A DNA stretch of 40,919 nt, taken from positions 1 through 40,919 of the forward strand of contig NZ_CAJTQC010000026.1 in the NCBI RefSeq assembly GCF_910578445.1. The letters run 5' to 3'. The translations under genes were made by a program, and so were the position numbers. The stretch comes from an uncultured Duncaniella sp. (GTDB lineage Bacteria > Bacteroidota > Bacteroidia > Bacteroidales > Muribaculaceae). Of this stretch, positions 15,667-23,858 are shown one piece after another. Within the stretch, counting starts at the first letter, position 1; the number at the start of each line of letters is the position of its first letter. Under the pieces are notes generated by a model, which saw only the letters and a program-made list of their open reading frames with translations, ran no database searches and was not told the origin of the DNA.

Positions 15667-17694
15667 TTATGATTTGTAGTTACGTGTTTGAACCTTGATT
15701 TCGGTGTAATTGAGGGGCTCTTTGAGAAGGACGGGCTTTTCGTTGTCGCCGGTATATTTCCAGCAGGAAACATACATGTAGTCCTTGTCGTTACGTGCGG
15801 CTTCGCCGTCGGCGAGCTGGTATTCTTCGCGGAAGTGAGCGCCGCATGATTCGTTGCGGTTGAGAGCGTCGATTGCCATCATCTTGGCGATCACGAGGAA
15901 GTCTTCGAGACGGAGTGCCTTTTCGAGCTCGGTGTTGAGGTCGTCGGCACGGCCTACGATGCGGAGGTCTGTGTAGAATTCCTTGCGTACTTTCTCGATT
16001 TCGTCGAGTGCCTTGACGAGGCTCTGGAGTGTACGTCCCATACCGACGAGATCCCACATCACATGACCAAGACGCTTGTGGATCTGGTCAGGCGACTTTG
16101 TTCCCTTGATGTTCATGAGCTTTTCGATGCGGGCGCGTACGGCCTTCTCTGCTTCGTCAAACTCCTTGGTGTCGGTTGTGAAGTGGGGAACCTTGATTTG
16201 GTCGCTGAGGTAGTTCTGCATTGTGTAGGGGATCACGAAGTAACCGTCGGCAAGACCCTGCATGAGCGCAGACGCACCGAGGCGGTTTGCACCGTGGTCT
16301 GAGAAGTTACATTCACCGATGGCGAAGAGACCCTTGACTGAAGTCTGGAGCTCATAGTCGACCCAGATACCACCCATTGTGTAGTGGCTTGCGGGGAAGA
16401 TCATCATAGGTGTCTCGTAGGGATTGTCGTCAGAAATCATCTGATACATGTCGAAGAGGTTGCCGTAGCGGTCGCGCACGACATCTTCGCCGAGACGGTT
16501 GATTGCGTATTTGAAGTCGAGGTAAACGGCGTTGCCTGTACCTACGCCGAAACCTGCGTCGCAGCGTTCCTTGGCAGCACGGCTGGCGATGTCGCGGGGG
16601 CAGAGGTTACCGAAAGCGGGGTAGCGGCGTTCGAGATAGAAGTCGCGGTCCTCGTCGGGGATATCGGTCGGTTTCTTCTTGCCGGCGCGGATAGCCTCGG
16701 CGTCTTCTTTCTTTTTGGGAACCCAGATGCGGCCGTCGTTACGGAGCGATTCGCTCATGAGTGTGAGCTTCGACTGGTCTTCGCCGTGAACGGGGATACA
16801 GGTGGGGTGAATCTGGGTGAAGGCGAGGTTGGCGAGGTAAGCACCCTTCTTGAATGCCTGAACTGCAGCAGAGCCGTTGCAGCCCATTGCGTTTGTCGAG
16901 AGGAAGAATGCACGGCCATAACCGCCGGTAGCGAGAACTACGGCATGAGCGGCGTAGCGTTCGATTTCGCCTGTGACGAGGTTGCGGACGATGATACCGC
17001 GTGCACGGCCGTCGATGATGACAACGTCGAGCATCTCGCGACGGTTGAACGACTTCACAGTGCCTTTCTTAATCTGACGGTTGAGTGAAGCGTAAGCGCC
17101 GAGGAGGAGCTGCTGGCCTGTCTGTCCTTTGGCATAGAATGTACGCGACACCTGTGCGCCACCGAACGAACGGTTTGCGAGGAGGCCGCCGTATTCGCGT
17201 GCGAAAGGCACACCCTGAGCCACGCACTGGTCGATGATGTTGTTTGACACCTCTGCGAGACGATAGACGTTTGCTTCGCGCGAGCGGAAGTCACCGCCCT
17301 TGATGGTGTCGTAGAAGAGGCGGTAAACAGAGTCGCCGTCGTTCTGATAGTCCTTTGCTGCATTGATACCACCCTGAGCTGCGATCGAGTGTGCGCGGCG
17401 GGGTGAGTCCTGTATGCAGAAGTTGAGCACATTGAAGCCGAGTTCGCCGAGGGTCGAGGCTGCTGATGCGCCTGCGAGACCTGTACCTACGACAATCACG
17501 TCGAGGTTACGCTTGTTGGCGGGATTGACGAGCTTCTGATGAGCCTTATAGTTTGTCCACTTCTGGGCGAGAGGGCCTTCGGGGATCTTTGAATCAATCT
17601 GATATTCAGGAAGCTTGGAGGATTCGATGTCGGCGTAATCCTTCATGATGGGGGTAGAGTCGATCATACCCTCAAGGTTCTTGTTGTCTGCCAT
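15667..17694 (-). CDS. frdA: Fumarate reductase/succinate dehydrogenase flavoprotein subunit
   Basis: A 675-residue protein. It has a dinucleotide-binding motif VGTGLAGASAA (about 69-79) and H102 in RAHSIAAQGGINAA, the site of covalent FAD attachment in the family. Substrate-site features include HPTCIPVHG and the Arg in GANRLGASALMQGL, and the C-terminal helical domain is present. It catalyses fumarate-succinate interconversion on the cytoplasmic face. The length and the CAB order match the Wolinella/Bacteroides type of quinol:fumarate reductase. It lies 30 bp after frdC and 17 bp before frdB. Confidence 0.97.
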   Translation of the reverse strand: MADNKNLEGMIDSTPIMKDYADIESSKLPEYQIDSKIPEGPLAQKWTNYKAHQKLVNPANKRNLDVIVVGTGLAGASAASTLGELGFNVLNFCIQDSPRRAHSIAAQGGINAAKDYQNDGDSVYRLFYDTIKGGDFRSREANVYRLAEVSNNIIDQCVAQGVPFAREYGGLLANRSFGGAQVSRTFYAKGQTGQQLLLGAYASLNRQIKKGTVKSFNRREMLDVVIIDGRARGIIVRNLVTGEIERYAAHAVVLATGGYGRAFFLSTNAMGCNGSAAVQAFKKGAYLANLAFTQIHPTCIPVHGEDQSKLTLMSESLRNDGRIWVPKKKEDAEAIRAGKKKPTDIPDEDRDFYLERRYPAFGNLCPRDIASRAAKERCDAGFGVGTGNAVYLDFKYAINRLGEDVVRDRYGNLFDMYQMISDDNPYETPMMIFPASHYTMGGIWVDYELQTSVKGLFAIGECNFSDHGANRLGASALMQGLADGYFVIPYTMQNYLSDQIKVPHFTTDTKEFDEAEKAVRARIEKLMNIKGTKSPDQIHKRLGHVMWDLVGMGRTLQSLVKALDEIEKVRKEFYTDLRIVGRADDLNTELEKALRLEDFLVIAKMMAIDALNRNESCGAHFREEYQLADGEAARNDKDYMYVSCWKYTGDNEKPVLLKEPLNYTEIKVQTRNYKS

Positions 17695-17724
17695 ATCTGT
17701 GATGTGGGATTGTTAACGATGAGA

Positions 17725-18399
17725 TTAGAAACATCCGCTATGGGCACGGACTGTGAACACGATAGCTTCGGCGATGAAAAGAAGAACCACGATGGTAGTC
17801 CACCAGAAGCCGATGCTCTTGAGGCGCGGGAGCCATGTGTCGTTGTCCCATCCGCAGCTCTGGAACATTGACCAGAAGCCGTGGTTCATGTGGAACCAGA
17901 GGGCGATGAAGCCGATGATGTAGACGATAGGAGTCCACACGAGCTTGAACGCTTCATTGATGAAGTAGATGCCGTTCTGTGGATCGGGGAAGTGCTCGCC
18001 GAGAATTTCTGCCAGCTGCATCTTGGCCCAGAATTGAATCATGTGGACCACGAGGAAGGCGAGGATCACGATACCGAGCACGAGCATGTTTTGCGAAGCC
18101 CATTCAACCTGTGCGGGTTTTGCAACGACGGCATAGCGGTCATTGCCACGGGCCTTGCGGTTCTGGATGGTGAGCCACACTGCATAGCAGATGTGGATGA
18201 TTGCGAGGGCTGCGAGGCCGATTGATGCTACGAGAGCATACCAGTTGGCTCCGAGGAATGCACAGATAGCGTTGTAGCCATCAGGCGAGAAAATAGCCAC
18301 TCCGTTCATCAGACAGTGAAACGTGACAAATAGGACAAGGCAAATGCCCGTGAGTGCCATCACGAACTTCCTTCCTATAGATGAGCATGTTAACCACAT
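17725..18399 (-). CDS. frdC: Fumarate reductase/succinate dehydrogenase cytochrome b subunit (di-haem)
   Basis: A 224-residue membrane protein with five hydrophobic segments. His residues suited to two haems are placed in or near helices (FHCLMNG, IHICYAVWL, VHMIQFWAK, WFHMNHGFW). It anchors frdA and frdB and oxidises menaquinol. It is the first gene of the operon, with its promoter at 18542-18572 and an approximately 135-nt leader. The leader contains a 9-bp hairpin (18468-18476 with 18489-18497, one G-T pair), whose role is unknown. Confidence 0.95.
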   Translation of the reverse strand: MWLTCSSIGRKFVMALTGICLVLFVTFHCLMNGVAIFSPDGYNAICAFLGANWYALVASIGLAALAIIHICYAVWLTIQNRKARGNDRYAVVAKPAQVEWASQNMLVLGIVILAFLVVHMIQFWAKMQLAEILGEHFPDPQNGIYFINEAFKLVWTPIVYIIGFIALWFHMNHGFWSMFQSCGWDNDTWLPRLKSIGFWWTTIVVLLFIAEAIVFTVRAHSGCF

Positions 18400-18541
18400 A
18401 GTAGTTTGGAAATGAAATTAGAAATTATTAGATTGGATTTATGAAATTGTGCTATGGAGAAAATGGTAGACTCCCGAAATCCGGAGACCGGGAATCTATG
18501 GGTAGTCGTTGCCAAAAATGCGCAGTGTGCGCTTGATAGTG

Positions 18542-18572
18542 CAAAGTTACGTCAAAACATCGGGCTTTACAA
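18542..18572 (-). promoter_or_regulatory. Promoter of the fumarate reductase operon
   Basis: On the minus strand TTG (18572-18570), a 20-nt spacer and TAACTTTG (18549-18542) match the Bacteroidetes consensus. Confidence 0.65.
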
Positions 18573-18702
18573 GGATTAAAGAAAAATTTCTTTAACTAAT
18601 GATAGGAAAGAATGGTTCATAAATTACAATAAACGATTTTTTTTATTAATTAATTGAATTTTGTATAGTATATATGTATGATGTTTAAATTCAATAAATT
18701 GA

Positions 18703-18734
18703 TTTGTAGGTATGTAAAAAGTGTTTTACTTTTG
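18703..18734 (+). promoter_or_regulatory. Promoter of the aerolysin-like lipoprotein cassette
   Basis: TTTG (18703-18706), a 20-nt spacer and TACTTTTG (18727-18734) match the consensus fully. An in-frame GTG at 18721 lies inside the promoter, so translation must begin at the ATG at 18772, which also starts a good lipoprotein signal. Confidence 0.75.
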
Positions 18735-18771
18735 TGGAAACCTATTAAATTTTTTATTAACAATAATTACT

Positions 18772-20013
18772 ATGAAAAAGCATTGTAAATTAAAAAAAAT
18801 CATTCTGATTTCGTTAGTGTTGTTTACCTCTTGTACAGAAGAAATGACTATTTCTATGGATAAATGTGGTGAATCTCAATCTAATGTGATAATGGACATG
18901 GATAACCGTCTATATGATTTGGGGGAGATTGTCCCATATTATGAAGATATAATTATGGATACAAATCGAGATATATCAGAAAATGAGAATGATATTTTTG
19001 GGGATATTGAAGGAATGGAGGTGAATATCGTCGTCCGTGAAAATGTGGCTAATTCAAAAGCAAGATTCTTGTCATCGAATGGAGCAGGAAAGGAAGTGGG
19101 ATTAGCAGAGTCAGGAGAGAATAAAAAACAAAAATTTAGAATTAATTTGAATCCAATTTCGAGTAGTATCTACATAACTGATAATAATAACTGTATTTTA
19201 TCAATTGGTAAATTCTCTAATGACCCTTCTAAAACGAAGGTGCTCTATGCTAGAGATGATAACTCTCAACTTGGGGGGCTATGGTCTTTCTTAAAAGGAC
19301 GTAAAAGACCACAGTCGAATATCCTCGAAAATACAGCAGAAGTATTTGGTTGGGGAGAACCGGGAGGTGCTTATTATGAAGTTCTTGGTGTTAAAGATTC
19401 TAGATTATATTTCAATAGGTATTTTGAAAGTGCAACGCAAGAGTTTGAAATTAGATTGATTGAAAATCTAAGGATGCTCGGATCTCCAAGATATAATATT
19501 AGTGATGCCTCGGTTGATTTAGAGCCTGATAAAGTAATCAGTACATCTGTAAACAATGAAACAAGGAACTCACAAAAGCATACCTTTACTTTTGCTGATA
19601 GTTTTGTTGAGACATCTTCTTTCCAAGAAAACAAGTCATATACATCTAATGTCAGTGGAGGTGCGAGTTTTAAGATATTGGGATTTGGCGCTGATGGTAA
19701 AGTAACGGAAACAACTTCTCAGAGTTTTACTTATGGTGAAAACTCGTCGCATAATATATCATATACTTTTACTCAGGAACTTATCGTGTCTCCTCGTTCA
19801 GAAGCGACACTTACTGCTGTGATTAAAAGTGGTACTATTTCATGTGATTATAGTATGGATGTCGAAGGTGTTGAATCCGGTCGTAGATTTACTATTTTTG
19901 GAAGATGGGAAGGTATATCATGTATTAAAGTTCATTATACTCTCACGGAAAAATCTCTTGATACAGGAGAAGTGATAGGTTCTAATAGCTTTGAAAAAAT
20001 GCCAACTAGATGA
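18772..20013 (+). CDS. Lipoprotein with an aerolysin/ETX-MTX2-like pore-forming module
   Basis: A 413-residue protein. The signal peptide ends LVLFTSC, with the lipidated Cys at 21. Residues 25-235 are acidic and unrecognised. Residues about 240-400 look like the aerolysin fold: alternating Ser/Thr-rich strands (VISTSVNNETRNSQKHTFTF, then VETSSFQENKSYTSN), a Gly-rich amphipathic stretch that could be the membrane-inserting hairpin (VSGGASFKILGFGADGKV, about 294-311), a second Ser/Thr strand pair (TETTSQSFTYGENSSHNISYTF), and the turn ELIVSPRSEATLTAVIKSGT, typical of this superfamily. Members form beta-barrel pores in target membranes. Lipidation is unusual for a secreted toxin. The gene is AT-rich against its neighbours, suggesting transfer. 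It overlaps the next gene by ATGA. Fold call by motif only. Confidence 0.65.
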   Translation: MKKHCKLKKIILISLVLFTSCTEEMTISMDKCGESQSNVIMDMDNRLYDLGEIVPYYEDIIMDTNRDISENENDIFGDIEGMEVNIVVRENVANSKARFLSSNGAGKEVGLAESGENKKQKFRINLNPISSSIYITDNNNCILSIGKFSNDPSKTKVLYARDDNSQLGGLWSFLKGRKRPQSNILENTAEVFGWGEPGGAYYEVLGVKDSRLYFNRYFESATQEFEIRLIENLRMLGSPRYNISDASVDLEPDKVISTSVNNETRNSQKHTFTFADSFVETSSFQENKSYTSNVSGGASFKILGFGADGKVTETTSQSFTYGENSSHNISYTFTQELIVSPRSEATLTAVIKSGTISCDYSMDVEGVESGRRFTIFGRWEGISCIKVHYTLTEKSLDTGEVIGSNSFEKMPTR

Positions 20014-20450
20014 AATTGCTATATTCAATTATTATATTAGTCTTTATTGTGGCATCATCTTGTATTTCGAACAAGATACTTATTGATGAAATAACTAAAG
20101 GCCGTATAATCGTATTTTGTTTTATTGCTGATGGAAATATTACAGATTACAATGGTTGTCTTGTAGCCAGATATGATGATTATATTGATTCGGATGATAT
20201 ATGTAATATATATAATCTTGAGATGAAGAAGATTGGTTATATTTGGCGTGGTTCTGCATATTCTTCCGATGGAGGATTTAAGGGATATGTCTGTGAAGGT
20301 CTTGTTTATAGAGAATACAATGGCACAGAAACCGAGCTTTTAGCTAAAGCCAATTTGACAAAGAATGAAATTTTAAAGAAAATCAGGAGGTGTCAGTTGA
20401 AATCATTTGAGGGAAAACGTTTGATTCACTCTCTTGATGAGCTGAAATAG
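20010..20450 (+). CDS. Small lipoprotein coupled to the aerolysin-like gene
   Basis: A 146-residue protein. The signal peptide ends IVASSC, with the lipidated Cys at 18. The remainder is a mixed, Tyr- and Asp-rich domain (GRIIVFCFIADGNITDYNGCLVAR, YIWRGSAYSSDGGFKGYVCEGLVYREYNG) with three further Cys in the first 110 residues, ending in a charged helix. I do not recognise the family. Its ATG overlaps the stop of the preceding gene, and both lie between one promoter and one terminator, so the two products are made together. It may be an immunity protein, an assembly partner or a receptor-binding partner of the aerolysin-like lipoprotein; this is inference from context only. Confidence 0.8.
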   Translation: MKLLYSIIILVFIVASSCISNKILIDEITKGRIIVFCFIADGNITDYNGCLVARYDDYIDSDDICNIYNLEMKKIGYIWRGSAYSSDGGFKGYVCEGLVYREYNGTETELLAKANLTKNEILKKIRRCQLKSFEGKRLIHSLDELK

Positions 20451-20468
20451 AGTTCTTGATTAATTACT

Positions 20469-20506
20469 GACAGCTTGCTGACTTAAGGTCATCAGGCTGT
20501 CTTTTA
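20469..20506 (+). terminator. Terminator of the aerolysin-like cassette
   Basis: GACAGC (20469-20474) pairs with GCTGTC (20496-20501) and TGAC with GTCA inside. It is followed by TTTT, 19 nt after the stop of the second lipoprotein. Confidence 0.75.
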
Positions 20507-20560
20507 AATATATATGTATATTGACGTTGAGATGCTGAAATCCGAGATGATTTATATTTA

Positions 20561-20592
20561 TTTGACATTTATAGGAATTATGTGTATTTTTG
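20561..20592 (+). promoter_or_regulatory. Promoter of the acyltransferase gene
   Basis: TTTG (20561-20564), a 20-nt spacer and TATTTTTG (20585-20592) match the consensus fully. The expected start site is at about 20598. Confidence 0.75.
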
Positions 20593-20653
20593 CGAGCACT
20601 AAACGGGCCAAATGCCCTGTGAACCTTTTTTAGACGCTCTAAAACATACGCAC

Positions 20654-21376
20654 ATGCCAGCAATTTTGCTCATCCTCTATCGCATCTATCAGGTGTTAAT
20701 CATGTGTCCGCTACTGATAGTGGCGACCATCATCACGGCTGTCGCCACGGCTGTCGGTTCGGCTCTCGGTTTCGGGCGCTGGTGGGGTTACTATCCTGAA
20801 ATCATTTGGGCGCGTCTGTTTTGCTGGCTGGCGTTTGTCAGGGTGACTGTCAGCGGTCGCGAGAACATTGACTCAAAGGTCAGCTATATGTTCGTGGCCA
20901 ACCATCAGGGGGCTTATGATATTTTTACCGTCTACGGCTATCTCGGTCATAATTTCCGTTGGATGATGAAGCAGAGTCTGCAGAAGATACCTTTCGTCGG
21001 CTGGGCCTGCCGCTGGGCGCAGCAGATTTTTGTCGACAACTCATCTCCAGCGGCCACCCGCCGTACCATGGAGCGTGCCGAGCGTCAGCTTAGCGGAGGT
21101 ATGTCGCTCGTCATCTTCCCGGAAGGGGCGAGGACATGGACAGGCGAGATGCGGCCGTTCAAACGCGGGGCCTACCGACTTGCCTTAGAGTTTAATCTTC
21201 CGGTCGTTCCGCTGACCATTGACGGCGCATTCAAGGTGCTCCCGCGATTCAAGAAACTGCCTGTCCCCGGGCATATCCATCTGACCATACATAAGCCCAT
21301 CCATCCGTCGGCCGACGGTCACGATCTGCCACGGCTTATGGAGGAATCGCGGTCATCGATTGCTTCAGCGCTCTGA
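20654..21376 (+). CDS. plsC: 1-acyl-sn-glycerol-3-phosphate acyltransferase (PlsC family)
   Basis: A 240-residue protein with an N-terminal membrane segment (about 2-38). The two catalytic motifs are present: HX4D at H84-D89 (NHQGAYD) and FPEGAR at 155-160, the glycerol-phosphate-binding block. A PVVPLTIDGAF strand, typical of the family, follows. It transfers an acyl chain to lysophosphatidate to give phosphatidate at the inner membrane. An upstream in-frame ATG at 20612 is also downstream of the promoter and would add 14 polar residues. I prefer 20654 because the membrane helix begins there, but either is possible. Confidence 0.9.
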   Translation: MPAILLILYRIYQVLIMCPLLIVATIITAVATAVGSALGFGRWWGYYPEIIWARLFCWLAFVRVTVSGRENIDSKVSYMFVANHQGAYDIFTVYGYLGHNFRWMMKQSLQKIPFVGWACRWAQQIFVDNSSPAATRRTMERAERQLSGGMSLVIFPEGARTWTGEMRPFKRGAYRLALEFNLPVVPLTIDGAFKVLPRFKKLPVPGHIHLTIHKPIHPSADGHDLPRLMEESRSSIASAL

Positions 21377-21573
21377 GCGGGCTGTTACCACCTTATTATA
21401 TTAAATATTATAAGTGCTCATTTTGGTTTCGGGGCGTCGCAGTCAGGTTGTGGCGCTCAGATTGGCTGATGCGTTGCTGAACATTTCTGCTTATTAAAAT
21501 GTTTCTGTCTATGGATAGCCGGTGCTGTGTGCCGGTCTTGTCATTATGCCATGAGTCCACACGTCTGCCTGAT

Positions 21574-21599
21574 TGACATTTTGTCAGTCGCGACTGACA
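21574..21599. promoter_or_regulatory. Overlapping TGTCA/TGACA inverted repeats upstream of groESL
   Basis: TGACA-TTT-TGTCA (21574-21586) overlaps a perfect 18-bp palindrome TGTCAGTCG-CGACTGACA (21582-21599). Together they give three half-sites. They end 11 bp upstream of the sigma-54 -24 element, so they may be the binding site of an activator or of a repressor. Confidence 0.7.
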
Positions 21600-21610
21600 G
21601 TCCTTGCCTT

Positions 21611-21625
21611 TGGCACGATTTATGC
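21611..21625 (+). promoter_or_regulatory. Sigma-54 (-24/-12) promoter of groES-groEL
   Basis: TGGCACGATTTATGC matches the sigma-54 consensus TGGCACG-N4-TTGC at all but one position and has the invariant GG-N10-GC spacing (21612-21613 and 21624-21625). It is 95 bp upstream of the groES ATG. No Bacteroidetes -33/-7 promoter is obvious in the same gap. The remainder of the gap (21377-21573) shows an AT-rich near-palindrome at about 21391-21413 that may end the plsC transcript. Confidence 0.8.
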
Positions 21626-21719
21626 GATATCATGAAGCGGTAACGACGGGCTAAGCGCCCCGGCCGACCTTAAAAATATTTGAAAAATTAATCAATAATA
21701 ATTTATAATATCAGAAACT

Positions 21720-21995
21720 ATGAATATCAAGCCATTAGCTGACAGAGTGCTGATTAGCCCCACTCCTGCTGAAGAAGTAACAGCCGCAGGTATCATCATC
21801 CCCGATACTGCAAAGGAAAAACCCCTCCGTGGAACAGTCGTGGCTACCGGCAACGGAACTAAGGATGAAGAGATGGTCGTAAAGGCCGGCGATGAAGTCC
21901 TTTTCGGCAAATATGCCGGTTCGGAAATCGAGCTTGACGGCACTAAATATCTCATCATGCGTCAGAGCGACATCCTTGCTGTCCTCGAAAAATAA
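21720..21995 (+). CDS. groES: Co-chaperonin GroES (Hsp10)
   Basis: A 91-residue protein. It has the N-terminal MNIKPLADRVLI, the mobile loop region (TAAGIIIPDTAKEKPLRGTVVATG) and the conserved GDEVLFGKYAGSEIELDGTKYLIMRQSDILAVL. It caps the GroEL cavity in the cytoplasm. It sits 92 bp upstream of groEL in the standard bicistronic arrangement and is preceded by a sigma-54-type promoter with inverted repeats, an unusual control for a chaperonin operon. Confidence 0.98.
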   Translation: MNIKPLADRVLISPTPAEEVTAAGIIIPDTAKEKPLRGTVVATGNGTKDEEMVVKAGDEVLFGKYAGSEIELDGTKYLIMRQSDILAVLEK

Positions 21996-22087
21996 TTCCT
22001 GACAGGAAGAATCTGACAAAAAAACAGGATACGGAAATATCCTGATATCCCCTCAAAAAGATAACTCTTAAATTATTAAGAAATAAA

Positions 22088-23725
22088 ATGGCAAAAGAAA
22101 TTAAATTCGATATAAAGGCTCGCGAAGAGCTCAAAAAGGGTGTCGACGCTCTCGCCGATGCTGTGAAAGTTACACTCGGTCCTAAGGGACGCAATGTGAT
22201 CATCGAAAAGAAGTTTGGCGCACCCCACATCACTAAGGACGGTGTCAGCGTAGCACGTGAAATCGAGCTTGAAGACGCATTCCAGAACATGGGTGCTCAG
22301 CTCGTCAAGGAAGTGGCTTCGAAAACAGGCGACGATGCCGGCGACGGAACAACCACTGCCACAGTGCTCGCACAGGCAATCATCAACGTTGGTCTCAAGA
22401 ACGTTGCCGCCGGTGCTAACCCCATGGACATCAAGCGTGGTATCGACCGTGCGGTTGCCGTTGTGGTTGAAGGCATCAAGGCTCAGAGCGAGGAAGTAGG
22501 CGACGATTTCAAGAAAATCGAAGACGTGGCCCGCATCTCTGCAAACAACGACGAGGCTATCGGCCATCTCATCGCCGAAGCTATGAAGAAGGTGAAGAAA
22601 GAGGGTGTCATCACTGTTGATGAGGCAAAGGGAACTGAAACCACTGTCGACATCGTCGAGGGTATGCAGTTTGACCGTGGCTACATCTCACCCTATTTCG
22701 TGACCAACACTGAAAAGATGGAATGTGTGATGGAAAGCCCCTACATTCTCATCTATGACAAGAAAATTTCCAACATCAAGGATATTCTTCCCGTGCTCGA
22801 ACAGACCGCACAGTCTGGCCGTGGCCTTCTCATCATTTCAGAGGATGTCGATCAGGAAGCTCTTGCAACTCTCGTTGTCAACCGTCTCCGCGGTTCGCTC
22901 AAGGTTTGCGCTGTCAAAGCCCCCGGTTTCGGCGACCGCCGTAAGGAAATGCTCGAAGACATCGCAGTGCTCACCGGTGGTGTTGTAATCTCTGAGGAAA
23001 AGGGCATGCAGCTTGCAACCGCTACTGTGGATATGCTCGGACGCGCTGAGAAAATCACAGTCAACAAGGAGAACACCACCATTGTCAATGGTGCAGGCAA
23101 CAAGGAGGCTATCGCATCGCGCATCGCTATGATCAAGACTCAGATTGAGCAGACCACAAGCGACTATGACCGCGAGAAGCTTCAGGAACGTCTCGCCAAG
23201 CTCGCAGGCGGTGTAGCTGTGCTCCACATCGGCGCTCCCAGCGAAGTTGAAATGAAGGAGAAGAAGGACCGTGTCGACGATGCGCTTTCTGCAACCCGTG
23301 CAGCCATCGCCGAAGGTATCGTTCCCGGCGGCGGTGTAGCCTACATCCGTTGCGTGAAGTCACTCGAAAATCTCAAGGGTGCTAACGACGACGAGACCAC
23401 AGGTATCAACATCGTGCTCCGTGCTATCGAAGAGCCCCTCCGCCAGATTGTTGCCAACGCCGGTGAAGAAGGTGCTGTAGTGGTTCAGAAAGTCAAGGAC
23501 GGCAATGCTGATTTCGGCTACAATGCACGCACAGGCAACTACGAGAATCTTCTCGCTGCCGGTGTCATCGATCCTGCCAAGGTTACACGTGTGGCTCTTG
23601 AAAACGCAGCTTCGATTGCAGGCATGTTCCTCACTACTTCATGTGTTATCGCCGACAAGAAGGAAGACAATCCCGCTCCCGCAATGCCCGCTCCCGGCAT
23701 GGGTGGCATGGGCGGCATGATGTAA
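22088..23725 (+). CDS. groEL: Chaperonin GroEL (Hsp60)
   Basis: A 545-residue protein of full length. It has VTLGPKGRNVIIEKKFGAP and the nucleotide-binding GDGTTTATVLAQAI, with the catalytic Asp of the ATPase in that motif. The apical and intermediate domains are intact (AAVEEGIVPGGG equivalent: AIAEGIVPGGGVAYIR), and the C-terminus is the usual Gly-Gly-Met tail (MGGMGGMM). It folds client proteins in an ATP-driven double ring. Codon use is biased towards C-ending codons, as in highly expressed genes. A terminator follows at 23777-23826. Confidence 0.99.
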   Translation: MAKEIKFDIKAREELKKGVDALADAVKVTLGPKGRNVIIEKKFGAPHITKDGVSVAREIELEDAFQNMGAQLVKEVASKTGDDAGDGTTTATVLAQAIINVGLKNVAAGANPMDIKRGIDRAVAVVVEGIKAQSEEVGDDFKKIEDVARISANNDEAIGHLIAEAMKKVKKEGVITVDEAKGTETTVDIVEGMQFDRGYISPYFVTNTEKMECVMESPYILIYDKKISNIKDILPVLEQTAQSGRGLLIISEDVDQEALATLVVNRLRGSLKVCAVKAPGFGDRRKEMLEDIAVLTGGVVISEEKGMQLATATVDMLGRAEKITVNKENTTIVNGAGNKEAIASRIAMIKTQIEQTTSDYDREKLQERLAKLAGGVAVLHIGAPSEVEMKEKKDRVDDALSATRAAIAEGIVPGGGVAYIRCVKSLENLKGANDDETTGINIVLRAIEEPLRQIVANAGEEGAVVVQKVKDGNADFGYNARTGNYENLLAAGVIDPAKVTRVALENAASIAGMFLTTSCVIADKKEDNPAPAMPAPGMGGMGGMM

Positions 23726-23776
23726 TCAATCCGTGATTATCAATTGACCGCTTCCCAAGCGAAGATATAAATAAAG

Positions 23777-23826
23777 AAAATCGGCCCGTTACCTTTCAGC
23801 AATAGAAGGGACGGGCCGATTTTTTA
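23777..23826 (+). terminator. Terminator of groES-groEL
   Basis: aaaatcggcccgt (23777-23789) pairs with acgggccgattttt (23811 onward); a T run ends the structure on the plus strand. The flanking A run lets it also act on the minus strand, where the DUF2442 gene ends nearby. Confidence 0.85.
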
Positions 23827-23858
23827 TGTATTACGACGCCTCGTATAATCAAGTTTGC

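Noticed and set aside
16384..17088. 234-codon open frame on the plus strand inside frdA
   Set aside because: It is antisense to a certain gene with high-GC wobble bases; the composition is Val/Cys/Ala-rich without domains, and there is no promoter. The same applies to frames at 14888-15439 and 17881-18225.
18721..18771. GTG start 17 codons upstream for the aerolysin-like gene
   Set aside because: It lies inside the promoter, before the -7 element, and would bury the lipoprotein signal.
21720..23725. HrcA/CIRCE control of groESL
   Set aside because: The upstream palindromes are TGTCA-based and do not resemble the CIRCE sequence TTAGCACTC-N9-GAGTGCTAA.
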